A DNA stretch of 17,880 nt from contig JAJZLX010000107.1 of the NCBI GenBank assembly GCA_021850555.1, forward strand, positions 1 to 17,880, given 5' to 3'. This stretch comes from Pseudomonadota bacterium (GTDB lineage Bacteria > Pseudomonadota > Gammaproteobacteria > Steroidobacterales > Steroidobacteraceae). This document shows positions 1 to 6,431 of the stretch, in pieces. Positions within the stretch are counted from its first letter, which is position 1, and every line of letters starts with the position of its first letter. Both the position numbers and the translations under genes were made by a program. A model generated the notes under the pieces. It was given only the letters and a program-made list of their open reading frames with translations. It did no database searches and was not told where the DNA came from.

Positions 1-766
1 AAATCAGATAGCTCTCGTACTGCTGCAGCATCTGCGCGGTGTGCGCCGGGTCGCGCGTCTCGTCCCCGGTATAGATGCCGCCGAACATCATGGCTTCCTT
101 GTCGAGGTCGAACCCGAGCCCCTGGAAGTGCTCGTACCAGTTCGGGAACTTGATGATCACCTTGGCGTGCGGATTGACCTTGTGCGCCTCTCCGATGATC
201 AGGTGCTTGGCCACCCAGCGCATCTTGCGCAGCCGGTATTGGGTCCAGCTCAGCTTGCCCTTGGCGCGGATATCGGCGTTGCTGCGCGTGTTGAAGAACG
301 TGAAGTCATCGAGGATGACCGTGTTGAAATGGCTGGCGGCCTCGCGCACCGCACGCTTGCACATGGCGACGTCGCGCGGATTCTCGAAATCGAACGAGTT
401 GAACTGGCCATACTTGTTCACGCCCGAGAAAAGCGTGATGCCGCCGTCGACCGTGATGCCGCGCCGCCGGAAAAAGGCGACGATCCGATCCAGGGTGGCG
501 GGATTGGCGAATACCCGGTCGCGGTACACCTCCAGGTACACCTTGTTGAAGTGCACCTGGCTCCAGATGCGCTGAAACTGTTGCCGCAACGTCTTCGGGT
601 TGGCCAGCTGCCGGGTGGATTTCACCGGGATGTAGACGGCCACTGAGAAGTTCTTGAACGGCCGCCGGGCCTTCACGGCCGCCGCGGCCGCGGGCCGCAG
701 CCCGGCCGCACACAGCGCACAAAAGACGGTAAGCAGGATGCCGCTTGCTCGGCTCTTTCGGATCAT
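1..766 (-). CDS. Secreted TIM-barrel glycoside-hydrolase-like protein (3' end beyond window)
   Basis: Read on the minus strand, an open frame begins at ATG 766 and runs off the left edge (about 255 codons visible). The start is supported by an AGAGGGG ribosome-binding sequence about 10 nt upstream. The N-terminus (MIRKSRASGILLTVFCALCA, then an Ala-rich stretch) looks like a Sec signal peptide with cleavage near an AAA-A site, so the protein is probably periplasmic or secreted. The mature part has the alternating strand/helix rhythm of a TIM barrel, with segments such as FNKVYLEVYRD, GITVDGGITLFSG, ILDDFTFFN and KVIIKFPNWYEHFQG. Acidic residues at strand ends (ILDDF) resemble glycosidase active sites. 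I cannot assign a GH family, and catalytic residues beyond the edge are unseen. The upstream LacI-type palindrome at 897-910 fits a carbohydrate-induced gene. Function is an inference from fold and regulation. Confidence 0.65.
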   Translation of the reverse strand, partial: MIRKSRASGILLTVFCALCAAGLRPAAAAAVKARRPFKNFSVAVYIPVKSTRQLANPKTLRQQFQRIWSQVHFNKVYLEVYRDRVFANPATLDRIVAFFRRRGITVDGGITLFSGVNKYGQFNSFDFENPRDVAMCKRAVREAASHFNTVILDDFTFFNTRSNADIRAKGKLSWTQYRLRKMRWVAKHLIIGEAHKVNPHAKVIIKFPNWYEHFQGLGFDLDKEAMMFGGIYTGDETRDPAHTAQMLQQYESYLI

Positions 767-1064
767 GATGCGTTTCCCCTCTCTCTTGATCGGTGAATCC
801 CCGGCTCCTCCGCCGACTCCGTGGACGAACGGAGGCGCTGAACGGATGCTCGATCGGCGTCGCGATACCCGGCCCTGGCCTCTCGACGGGCCACGCTGAT
901 AGCGCTATCATAATCGAAATCCCAGCATAGTTCGCGCCACGTCGAAGCACAACCCACCGGCCTGCAACGGAGCCCCGACACGGCATCCGCGCGCCTCCCC
1001 ACGCCCCCGCCCGGCTCCCGGCCCACATCGCCGTGACTCAACGCCGTCCCCGCTGACTTCGCGC
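767..1064. other. Intergenic leader and upstream region of the hydrolase-like gene
   Basis: About 300 bp between the start of the minus-strand hydrolase-like gene and the IS66 remnant. It contains the palindromic operator (897-910) and the overlapping TATGAT. The remaining sequence is GC-rich without a recognisable gene; the short open frames here show no family features. The transcript from the presumed promoter would have a 5' leader of roughly 130 nt. Confidence 0.4.
897..910. promoter_or_regulatory. LacI-family-type operator palindrome
   Basis: TGATAGCGCTATCA is a perfect 14-bp palindrome with a central GC step. That is the form of operators bound by LacI-family sugar repressors; the xylose operators of Caulobacter and Xanthomonas are close in sequence (recalled knowledge). 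It lies about 130 bp upstream of the minus-strand secreted hydrolase-like gene. On that strand a TATGAT -10-like hexamer (907-912) overlaps the palindrome, so a bound repressor would block RNA polymerase. No convincing -35 is visible. The regulator itself is not in this window. Confidence 0.5.
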
Positions 1065-1075
1065 ATGAACCGGAG

Positions 1076-1640
1076 TGCTTCGGCGTGGACCCGCGCTGGC
1101 GCTTCGTGGAGGCGGCCGCGCGGCTGAAGGCCCCCTGGCCGACCCCAAGAGGTGCTGGCCTTCTGCAAGGCACTCTTGCGCATCGAACGGCAGATCAAGG
1201 GCCTCACCGATGACGAGCGGCTCCGAGCGAGACAGGAACGCACGGTCCCCTTGCTCGCCCGCTTCAAAGCCCGGCTCGACAATACCGTGCACCCGGCGCT
1301 GCCGAAGGACGGCCTGGTGGAAGCGGTGCCTTACTTCTTAAGGCAATGGGCTGCGTTGGCGAAGTTCACCGAGGCCGGGCATCTGGACGCGTCGGACAAT
1401 TTTGCCGAACGCTGCATGCCGGCGGTGGCCGTCGGGAGAAAGGCATTTCTTTCCGTGGGCCCCGAGCGCTCGGGCCATGCCGCCGCGATCTACCATTCTC
1501 TCGTTGAGTCGTGCAAAGCGAACAGAGCCAACCCGCTCATGTATCTCACCGTCATCCTCAGCAACGCCCGCAACAGCACCGTGGCGCTACCGACGCCGGA
1601 TGAGTTTGCCACTCTCAGCACCGCCCCAGCCGGCGGGTGA
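1076..1640 (+). pseudogene. IS66-family transposase, C-terminal remnant
   Basis: The open frame from 1152 to 1640 encodes the last ~160 residues of an IS66-type DDE transposase. Recognisable blocks are LLRIERQIKGLTDDERLRAR, the GLVEAVPYFLRQW stretch, then DNFAER with the catalytic Glu, followed by VGRKAFLSVGPERSGHAAAIY. These match the usual NNxAER...GRKxWLF...GxxRAAxxY pattern. Just upstream, in another frame (about 1076-1150), RWRFVEAA resembles the HARRKFVEA block that precedes this part, so a frameshift near 1150 is likely. The N-terminal DNA-binding and zinc-finger regions and the first two catalytic Asp residues are missing. The C-terminus diverges from the common LLPWNW ending. The element cannot transpose by itself and no accessory orfA/orfB genes are visible. 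Confidence 0.8.
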
Positions 1641-2207
1641 GCTCTTTAACGATCTGGAGCAGGATCACGCGTCAGGTATGACGCGGATTAAAGGAGGGAA
1701 TCCCCTATGCGCCGGAGCCGATGAAATCAGCGAATGCCCAAAGAGACGGATGACCCCGTCACGTTGGACTACAGACCAAGTCTGCCTAAAAGCGGCTTAC
1801 GCCTCAATGTCACACCGAACTCGCTTCAGCCTGACCTGTGGGGTCGTGAGAGAGCGGCGGACCGGGTGCGTCAATCCGGAGTACGCTGTGGGTACGGACG
1901 GAGTTGGAGCACCCAGCGCGATTGCGGACTTCTCGGCACTCTAGCTTTCTCTCCCATTCACTGAGGATGAGTTCTTGTCCGCAGGAGACACCGAGTCGCT
2001 TCAGTCACAACTATCCGGCACCTCCGTGACGCTGAACCGCATCGCACCTGCGGACGTTGCGTTGGCGCCGCTCCCATCGGCCACTTTGGCTTCTTCCGCG
2101 CGAGATTTTTCAGGTCATTGCAGGCCGACCACCTGCTGCCGGAGCACTCCTGAAGACGTGACCATGCGAGGTGACCCGACAATGCAGTTATTATCGTCTC
2201 ATCCAAC
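1641..2207. other. Gene-poor spacer behind the IS66 remnant
   Basis: About 570 bp with no recognised gene, and by eye less GC-rich than the surrounding genes. It contains a hairpin with a 7-bp perfect stem (CGCGTCA/TGACGCG, 1668-1685), then AAAGGAGGG (from 1690) ahead of an ATG at 1707. That ATG opens only a 5-codon frame, whose TGA overlaps the ATG of a second 10-codon frame (1721). Frames of 76-82 codons at 1734-1964 (+) and 1958-2206 (-) carry no family features I recognise. The most likely reading is insertion-sequence debris and eroded accessory DNA. No terminator for the upstream-reading nrdJb transcript is evident at its right end. Confidence 0.45.
1668..1685. repeat. Small inverted repeat downstream of the IS66 remnant
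   Basis: CGCGTCA and TGACGCG form a perfect 7-bp stem around a GGTA loop, 28 bp after the stop of the transposase remnant. There is no T-tract, so a rho-independent terminator is doubtful. It could be part of the insertion-sequence end or chance. Confidence 0.3.
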
Positions 2208-2210
2208 AGG

Positions 2211-2981
2211 CTACCCGCACTTGGAATCGCCGCAGTTGAGGCAGGTCATGCAGCCGTCCATCATGACGACCGCCGCGGTGCTGCATTTGGCGCAGAGCTG
2301 CGCGCCCTCGGGGAAGTTCGACTTCGCGAACGCATCGGTCTGGCGCGTGCGCGCCTCGTATTCGGCCCGCTTCTCGTCCACCAGGCGCTGCTGATGCTCA
2401 TCGAGGTGCGGCTTGCGCAGCAGGCCGATGCTTTGCAGGTGCCGCTCGATGACGTAGCCGAGCTCGGCGATGATGGAGGGCATGAACTTGCCGCCGGGCT
2501 GCCAATAGCCGCCCCGGGGATCGAATACCGCCTTGAGCTCATCGACCAGGAAGGTGACATCACCGCCTTTGCGGAATACCGCTGAGATGATGCGCGTCAG
2601 GGCCACGATCCACTGGAAGTGATCGAGGTTCTTGGAATTGATGAAGATCTCGAACGGCCGGCGCTGCTCGAACTCGGTGTCCTCGTTGAGCACGATGTCG
2701 TTGATGGTGACGTACATCGCGTGATCGGAGATCGGAGTCTTGATCTTGTAGGTCGAGCCGATCAGCACCTCGGGACGCTCGAGCTTCTCGTGCATCCGGA
2801 TCACCTGCGCCAGGTGGCCGTGCTTGTCGCGCACCGTTTGCCCGACCGGAGGGGGGACAGCGGGCGGCGAGGCAGGCGAGACGGCCGCCGTCACGGTGGC
2901 GGCCTGCGACTTTGCTGAAGCCTTGTCTTCGGGCTTCTGGACATCGTACTTGACGATCTTGCGTTCGATCTTGATGGTCAT
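2211..2981 (-). CDS. nrdJb: Class II ribonucleotide reductase, C-terminal subunit NrdJb
   Basis: 256 residues. This is the separate C-terminal piece of the adenosylcobalamin-dependent (class II) RNR, the arrangement known from Pseudomonas aeruginosa (NrdJa plus NrdJb). It contains the TSCPD-like region (about residues 80-190, with KTPISDHAMYVTIND and GGDVTFLVDELKAVFDP). It ends in a Cys-rich tail, CAKC...DGCMTCLNCGDSKCG, whose cysteine pairs are expected to re-reduce the active-site disulfide after each turnover. Residues 1-60 form a charged then Ala/Pro-rich linker (SPASPPAVPPP) that is probably flexible. The start is fixed by AGGAG 9 nt upstream of ATG 2981. It lies 47 bp downstream of nrdJa on the same strand, so the two are co-transcribed and should work as one enzyme making dNTP precursors in the cytoplasm. 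Confidence 0.9.
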   Translation of the reverse strand: MTIKIERKIVKYDVQKPEDKASAKSQAATVTAAVSPASPPAVPPPVGQTVRDKHGHLAQVIRMHEKLERPEVLIGSTYKIKTPISDHAMYVTINDIVLNEDTEFEQRRPFEIFINSKNLDHFQWIVALTRIISAVFRKGGDVTFLVDELKAVFDPRGGYWQPGGKFMPSIIAELGYVIERHLQSIGLLRKPHLDEHQQRLVDEKRAEYEARTRQTDAFAKSNFPEGAQLCAKCSTAAVVMMDGCMTCLNCGDSKCG

Positions 2982-3028
2982 GATGCGGCTCTCCTGAATC
3001 TGATGGCGCCAGCCCTCTTTACGGCGCT

Positions 3029-5176
3029 TCAGTAGCGCCCATAGTAACCGTCGCGCAGCGCATCAAATAAGTTCGCGGCCGTGTGCATCTCGCCGTCATA
3101 TTCGATTTCCTCGTCGCCGCGCGCCTCGACCATCGTGCCGTCATCGAGAGTGAACTTGTAGACGGTGTTCTTCAGGTCCTGCTCCTTGACCAGCACGCCC
3201 TGGAAGGCCTCGGGGTTGAACCGGAACGTGGTGCAGCCCTTCAGGCCCCGCTCGTGCGCGTACAGGTAGATGTCCTTGAACTTCTCGTACGGGAAGTCGG
3301 TCGGCACGTTCGCCGTCTTGGAGATCGAGGAGTCCACCCACTTCTGCGCCGCCGCCTGCACATCGACATGCTCCTTCGGCGTGATCTGATCGGAGGCGAC
3401 GAAGTATTCCGGCAGCTTGTCCGACTCTTCCGTGCCGCCGGGCTCGGCCTTGGGATTGACCAGTTCGCGATACGCCAGCAGCTCAAAGGAGTAGACGTCG
3501 ATCTTTTCCTTGGTCTTGCGGCCCGGCCGGATCACGTTGCGGAAATAGTGGTGCGCGAACGAGGGCTCGATGCCGTTGGACGCGTTGTTCGCCAGGGACA
3601 GCGAGATCGTTCCCGTAGGCGCGATGGAGGTGTGATGCGTAAACCGCGCACCCGTCTCGGCGAGCTGCTCCACAAGCTCCGGCGCCACCTCGCCCACGCG
3701 CTGCATGTACCGGCTGTACCTGGCATGCAGCAGCCGTCCCGGGATCCTCTCCCCGGCTTTCCAGCCGTCGCGCGCCATCTCCGGGCGCTTGCGCAGCATC
3801 TCGGCGGTGATCGTGAACTCTTCGTTCATGATGGGCGCCGGCCCCTTCTCGCGGGCGAGCTCCAGCGCCTCCTCCCAGCCGGCGATCGCCATCTCACGGG
3901 AAACTTCCTCGGTGAACTTCAACGACTCCGGTGAGCCGTACTTCATGCCGAGAAGAGTCATGGCGCTTCCCAGGCCGAGGAAACCCATTCCGTGCCGGCG
4001 CTTGCGCCGGATCTCCTCACGCTGCTTCTCGAGCGGCAGCCCGTTTATCTCCACCACGTTGTCGAGCATGCGCGTGAAGACCTTCACGACCTCCCGGTAT
4101 TCGGTCCAGTCGAATTCAGCCGAAGCGGAGAATGGATGATGGACGAACCGGGTCAGATTGATCGATCCCAGCAGGCACGCGCCATAAGGAGGCAGGCACT
4201 GCTCGCCGCACGGGTTGGTGGCGCGGATGTTCTCGCACCACCAGTTGTTGTTCATCTCGTTGGCGCGGTCGATGAGCACGAAGCCCGGCTCGGCGAAATC
4301 GTAGGTGGAAGTCATGATGACATCCCACATACGCCGCGCCGGCAGGGTCTTGTATACCTTGCAGGCCACCAGTCCCTGCTCGTTGACGACGTAGTTCTCG
4401 TGCACCGGCCATTCGCGCCAGATGAATTTGGCGGCATCGGCGAGGTCGGGATTGTCCTCCTCGTACTCCTTGCGCGACAGCGGAAATGCGAGCTTCCAGT
4501 CCTCATTCTCCCGCACCGCCCGCATGAACTCGTCGGTGATCAGCAGCGACAGGTTGAACTGGCGCAGGCGTCCGCTCTCGCGCTTGGCCCGGATGAATTC
4601 CATGACATCGGGATGGCCGACGTCGAAGGTGCCCATCTGCGCCCCGCGGCGGCCGCCGGCGGACGAGACGGTGAAGCACATCTTGTCGAAGATGTCCATG
4701 AAGGACAGCGGGCCCGACGTGTAGGCACCCGCACCTGACACATAGGCGCCGCGCGGACGGAGAGTTGAGTGCTCATAACCGATGCCGCAGCCCGCCTTCA
4801 GCGTCAGCCCCGCCTCGTGCACCTTGCCGAGGATGTCGTCCATGGAGTCATGGATCGTTCCTGACACGGTGCAGTTGATCGTCGAGGTGGCCGGCTTGTG
4901 CTCCAGCGCCCCGGCGTTGGAGGTGACGCGGCCGGCGGGGATGGCGCCGCGGCGCAGCGCCCACAGGAAGCGCTCGTACCAGTGGTCGCGCACCTCTTCG
5001 CGCTCCACATCGGCGAGGGCACGCGCGACACGCTTGTACGTGTCGTCCATCGTCTTGTCGATGGGCGTGCCGTCTTTCGCGGTGAGCCGGTACTTCTTGT
5101 CCCAGATGTCCAGGGACGCTTCCTGGAACGGAATGGCGTCGATGTCCTTCGGTTCGATCTTCACGACGGTATTCAT
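3029..5176 (-). CDS. nrdJa: Adenosylcobalamin-dependent ribonucleotide reductase, catalytic subunit NrdJa
   Basis: 715 residues from ATG 5176. Reduces ribonucleotides to deoxyribonucleotides using a cobalamin-derived thiyl radical, so it does not need oxygen or a separate radical-generating subunit. Visible family blocks: NCTVSGTIHDS (~105), AGCGIGYEHSTLRPRG (~130), GGRRGAQMGTFDVGHPDVMEF (two stretches, ~175-195), ATNPCGEQCLPPYGACLLGS with the active-site Cys (~320), and the substrate-phosphate loop APTGTISLSLANNASNGIEP (~525). A GTG nine codons upstream (5203) stays in frame, but ATG 5176 is preferred because GGAG lies 11 nt before it and the protein then begins MNTVVKIEPKD. The C-terminal Cys tail is absent here because it is supplied by nrdJb downstream. 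A promoter and NrdR-like site lie upstream. Confidence 0.93.
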   Translation of the reverse strand: MNTVVKIEPKDIDAIPFQEASLDIWDKKYRLTAKDGTPIDKTMDDTYKRVARALADVEREEVRDHWYERFLWALRRGAIPAGRVTSNAGALEHKPATSTINCTVSGTIHDSMDDILGKVHEAGLTLKAGCGIGYEHSTLRPRGAYVSGAGAYTSGPLSFMDIFDKMCFTVSSAGGRRGAQMGTFDVGHPDVMEFIRAKRESGRLRQFNLSLLITDEFMRAVRENEDWKLAFPLSRKEYEEDNPDLADAAKFIWREWPVHENYVVNEQGLVACKVYKTLPARRMWDVIMTSTYDFAEPGFVLIDRANEMNNNWWCENIRATNPCGEQCLPPYGACLLGSINLTRFVHHPFSASAEFDWTEYREVVKVFTRMLDNVVEINGLPLEKQREEIRRKRRHGMGFLGLGSAMTLLGMKYGSPESLKFTEEVSREMAIAGWEEALELAREKGPAPIMNEEFTITAEMLRKRPEMARDGWKAGERIPGRLLHARYSRYMQRVGEVAPELVEQLAETGARFTHHTSIAPTGTISLSLANNASNGIEPSFAHHYFRNVIRPGRKTKEKIDVYSFELLAYRELVNPKAEPGGTEESDKLPEYFVASDQITPKEHVDVQAAAQKWVDSSISKTANVPTDFPYEKFKDIYLYAHERGLKGCTTFRFNPEAFQGVLVKEQDLKNTVYKFTLDDGTMVEARGDEEIEYDGEMHTAANLFDALRDGYYGRY

Positions 5177-5334
5177 TGTCCGCGGTGCTCCAAGTGTTTG
5201 CACACCGGATCACAGGGGATACTGGCGACGTGGAAAAACGCCGAGCAAAGCGGCCGGATGCACCGGAACGCCGCCACAGCCTGTATCCCCCCTGAGCCTC
5301 CCCGAGCGCGCGACCCGGTGCCGCCCGTGGGCGA
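5177..5334 (-). promoter_or_regulatory. Long structured 5' leader of nrdJa
   Basis: The presumed nrdJa leader contains a long-range inverted repeat: GGGGATAC at 5215-5222 and GTATCCCC at 5283-5290 are exact complements. They enclose about 60 nt that include another small hairpin, CCGG-ATGCA-CCGG. The enzyme uses B12, but I could not find a recognisable B12 box or the conserved cobalamin-riboswitch core, so this is not called a riboswitch. The structure could influence mRNA stability or translation. Confidence 0.3.
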
Positions 5335-5350
5335 GCACAAGATCTTGTGT
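5335..5350 (-). promoter_or_regulatory. NrdR-box-like palindrome of nrdJa
   Basis: GCACAAGATCTTGTGT contains the perfect palindrome CACAAGATCTTGTG (5336-5349). It agrees at 13 of 16 positions with the NrdR consensus acaCwAtATaTwGtgt as I recall it. NrdR is the ATP/dATP-sensing repressor of ribonucleotide reductase operons. The site sits just downstream of the proposed -10, over the predicted start of transcription, where binding would repress. NrdR sites usually occur in pairs about 31 bp apart, and I find no convincing partner. Confidence 0.6.
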
Positions 5351-5360
5351 CGGGGTAAAG

Positions 5361-5389
5361 AGCCTAATGAGCACCCCGGCGGGCGTCAA
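5361..5389 (-). promoter_or_regulatory. Sigma-70 promoter for nrdJa-nrdJb
   Basis: On the minus strand, TTGACG (5389-5384, 5 of 6 to consensus) is followed after 17 bp by TAGGCT (5366-5361, 3 of 6). Transcription would start near 5354, giving a leader of about 178 nt before nrdJa. The NrdR-like palindrome begins 4-5 nt downstream of that start. Confidence 0.5.
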
Positions 5390-5404
5390 GATGTTACATA
5401 GCGG

Positions 5405-5551
5405 ATGGCGGATCAGAAAAATAACAATAAAAACAAATACTTGTATGGATATGAGCCGTGGAGCGCCCGCGATTTTTTATCCGACCGGCCGTTCTTTATC
5501 CGCATTCGATCCCCAATATCTTGTACCCAGGCATTGCACAGGTTATGCACA
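5405..5551. other. AT-rich patch with a DnaA-box match
   Basis: Between the nrdJa promoter and the hsp20 promoter lies an unusually AT-rich patch (about 5415-5450). It is followed by TTATGCACA (5543-5551), an exact match to the TTWTNCACA DnaA-box consensus, and TTATCCGCA (5496-5504), one mismatch from TTATCCACA. A further TTATCCG occurs at 5477. DnaA boxes upstream of RNR genes are known in E. coli (nrdAB). There are too few boxes, and no dnaA/gidA context, to call an origin. No gene is recognised here. Confidence 0.3.
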
Positions 5552-5710
5552 AGACGTCCCCAGGCGGCGTCCGTGCTCGAGCTCTCCACAGGCCGGAGAG
5601 TCTTCATGGGATTACGGCATCCACCGCACATGCGCGGCCGCCTTACTTTTCAGACGCCTACAGCGATCTCGGAAGGACAGACCCCTGCGCCGACCCCTGC
5701 GGCTCCCGCG

Positions 5711-5738
5711 CTTGAAATCCCCGGGTGTGCCCACAGAT
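5711..5738 (+). promoter_or_regulatory. Sigma-32 (heat-shock) type promoter of hsp20
   Basis: CTTGAAA (5711-5717) is a perfect match to the RpoH -35 element. After 13 bp comes CCACAGAT, which matches CCCCATNT in part. Transcription would begin about 50 nt before the Hsp20 start codon, a suitable place for heat-shock control. Confidence 0.6.
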
Positions 5739-5799
5739 CGATTCCAACGGCATCTCGAGGCGGCAACGCCTGACATCACTACAGATTGGAGGTTCGATC

Positions 5800-6234
5800 A
5801 TGACTGTTGTTCGCTATCAGCCCTGGACGCTCTTCGACCGCCTGCAACGCCAACTCGACCAGGCGCTTTCCTCAGAGGCTGGCGCGACGGACGGAGCGGA
5901 AATTTCCTGGATTCCCCAGGTCGACATCCGCGAGGAGCCTGAGCGTTTCCTCGTACTGGCCGACGTGCCCGGTGTCGAGCCGAAGAACATCCACATCACG
6001 GCCGACAAGGGCGTGTTGACGATCCGCGGAGAGAAACATGCGCCCGAATTGCAGCAGCACAACGGCTGGCAGCGCGTGGAGCGCCGCAGCGGCTCGTTCC
6101 TGCGCCGTTTCACTCTCCCGGATGGCGCCAATCCGGATGCGATCACGGCCAAGCACACCCATGGTGTGCTGGAAGTGACCATCCCCAAGCAACCGCAGGC
6201 GCGGCCGAGGCGGATCGAGGTCGAGGCGGCCTGA
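5800..6234 (+). CDS. Small heat-shock protein, Hsp20/alpha-crystallin family
   Basis: 144 residues. An ATP-independent holdase chaperone that forms oligomers and keeps unfolding proteins soluble in the cytoplasm. The alpha-crystallin domain runs from about residue 42 (WIPQVDIREEPERFLVLADV) through PGVEPKNIHI, GVLTIRGEK and FLRRFTLPDGANPDAITAK to GVLEVTIPK. The last block is the conserved GVLxVxxPK motif. The short N-terminal arm (RYQPWTLFDRLQRQLDQAL) is typical of the class. ATG 5800 is chosen because GGAGG lies 7 nt before it; an in-frame upstream ATG at 5725 lies within the predicted promoter. A sigma-32-like promoter precedes the gene and a strong hairpin follows it, so it is probably a single-gene unit. 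Confidence 0.93.
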   Translation: MTVVRYQPWTLFDRLQRQLDQALSSEAGATDGAEISWIPQVDIREEPERFLVLADVPGVEPKNIHITADKGVLTIRGEKHAPELQQHNGWQRVERRSGSFLRRFTLPDGANPDAITAKHTHGVLEVTIPKQPQARPRRIEVEAA

Positions 6235-6271
6235 AGCCCCCTTCCGGGCGATCAGGGAATCCCGTTCGGGA

Positions 6272-6300
6272 CCCGGGCCGGCAGGTTTTGCCGGCCCGGG
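6272..6300. terminator. Strong GC hairpin after hsp20 (terminator-like, no T-tract)
   Basis: CCCGGGCCGGCA and TGCCGGCCCGGG form a perfect 12-bp stem around the loop GGTTT, 37 bp after the hsp20 stop codon. No run of T follows on either strand, so intrinsic termination is uncertain. It may instead stabilise the 3' end of the hsp20 mRNA or stop polymerase in a factor-dependent way. Confidence 0.4.
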
Positions 6301-6431
6301 GTAGAATCCACCATCCGGCGCGCCACGCCTGGGCCGCGCCGAGGCCCTTGGGGCGGCGGAGCGGCCGGATGCTTTGCCGCCTGATTCAGATGCCGGGCAA
6401 GCCTCAACCTGCATGGCGGGGAGGACTTCGA

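Noticed and set aside
1734..2206. Small proteins in the 76-82 codon frames behind the IS66 remnant
   Set aside because: No family features, no matching ribosome-binding sites, and overlapping frames on both strands; best treated as anonymous spacer.
3083..4738. Long + strand frames across nrdJa (283 and 248 codons)
   Set aside because: Antisense to a fully conserved ribonucleotide reductase subunit, with Arg/Leu/His-rich composition and no family features.
5177..5354. Cobalamin riboswitch upstream of nrdJa
   Set aside because: Expected for a B12 enzyme, but I could not find the B12 box or conserved core by eye. Kept only as a structured-leader observation.
5405..5551. Chromosomal or plasmid origin of replication
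   Set aside because: One exact and one near DnaA box with an AT-rich patch is too little, and there is no dnaA, gidA, repA or iteron context.
5725..5799. Longer Hsp20 with an upstream in-frame ATG
   Set aside because: The upstream ATG overlaps the proposed sigma-32 -10 region and lacks a ribosome-binding site; ATG 5800 has GGAGG at ideal distance.
4782..5942. 386-codon + strand frame from nrdJa into the hsp20 gene
   Set aside because: It overlaps the 5' part of nrdJa antisense and runs into hsp20 out of frame, and it would cover two promoters. No recognisable domain.
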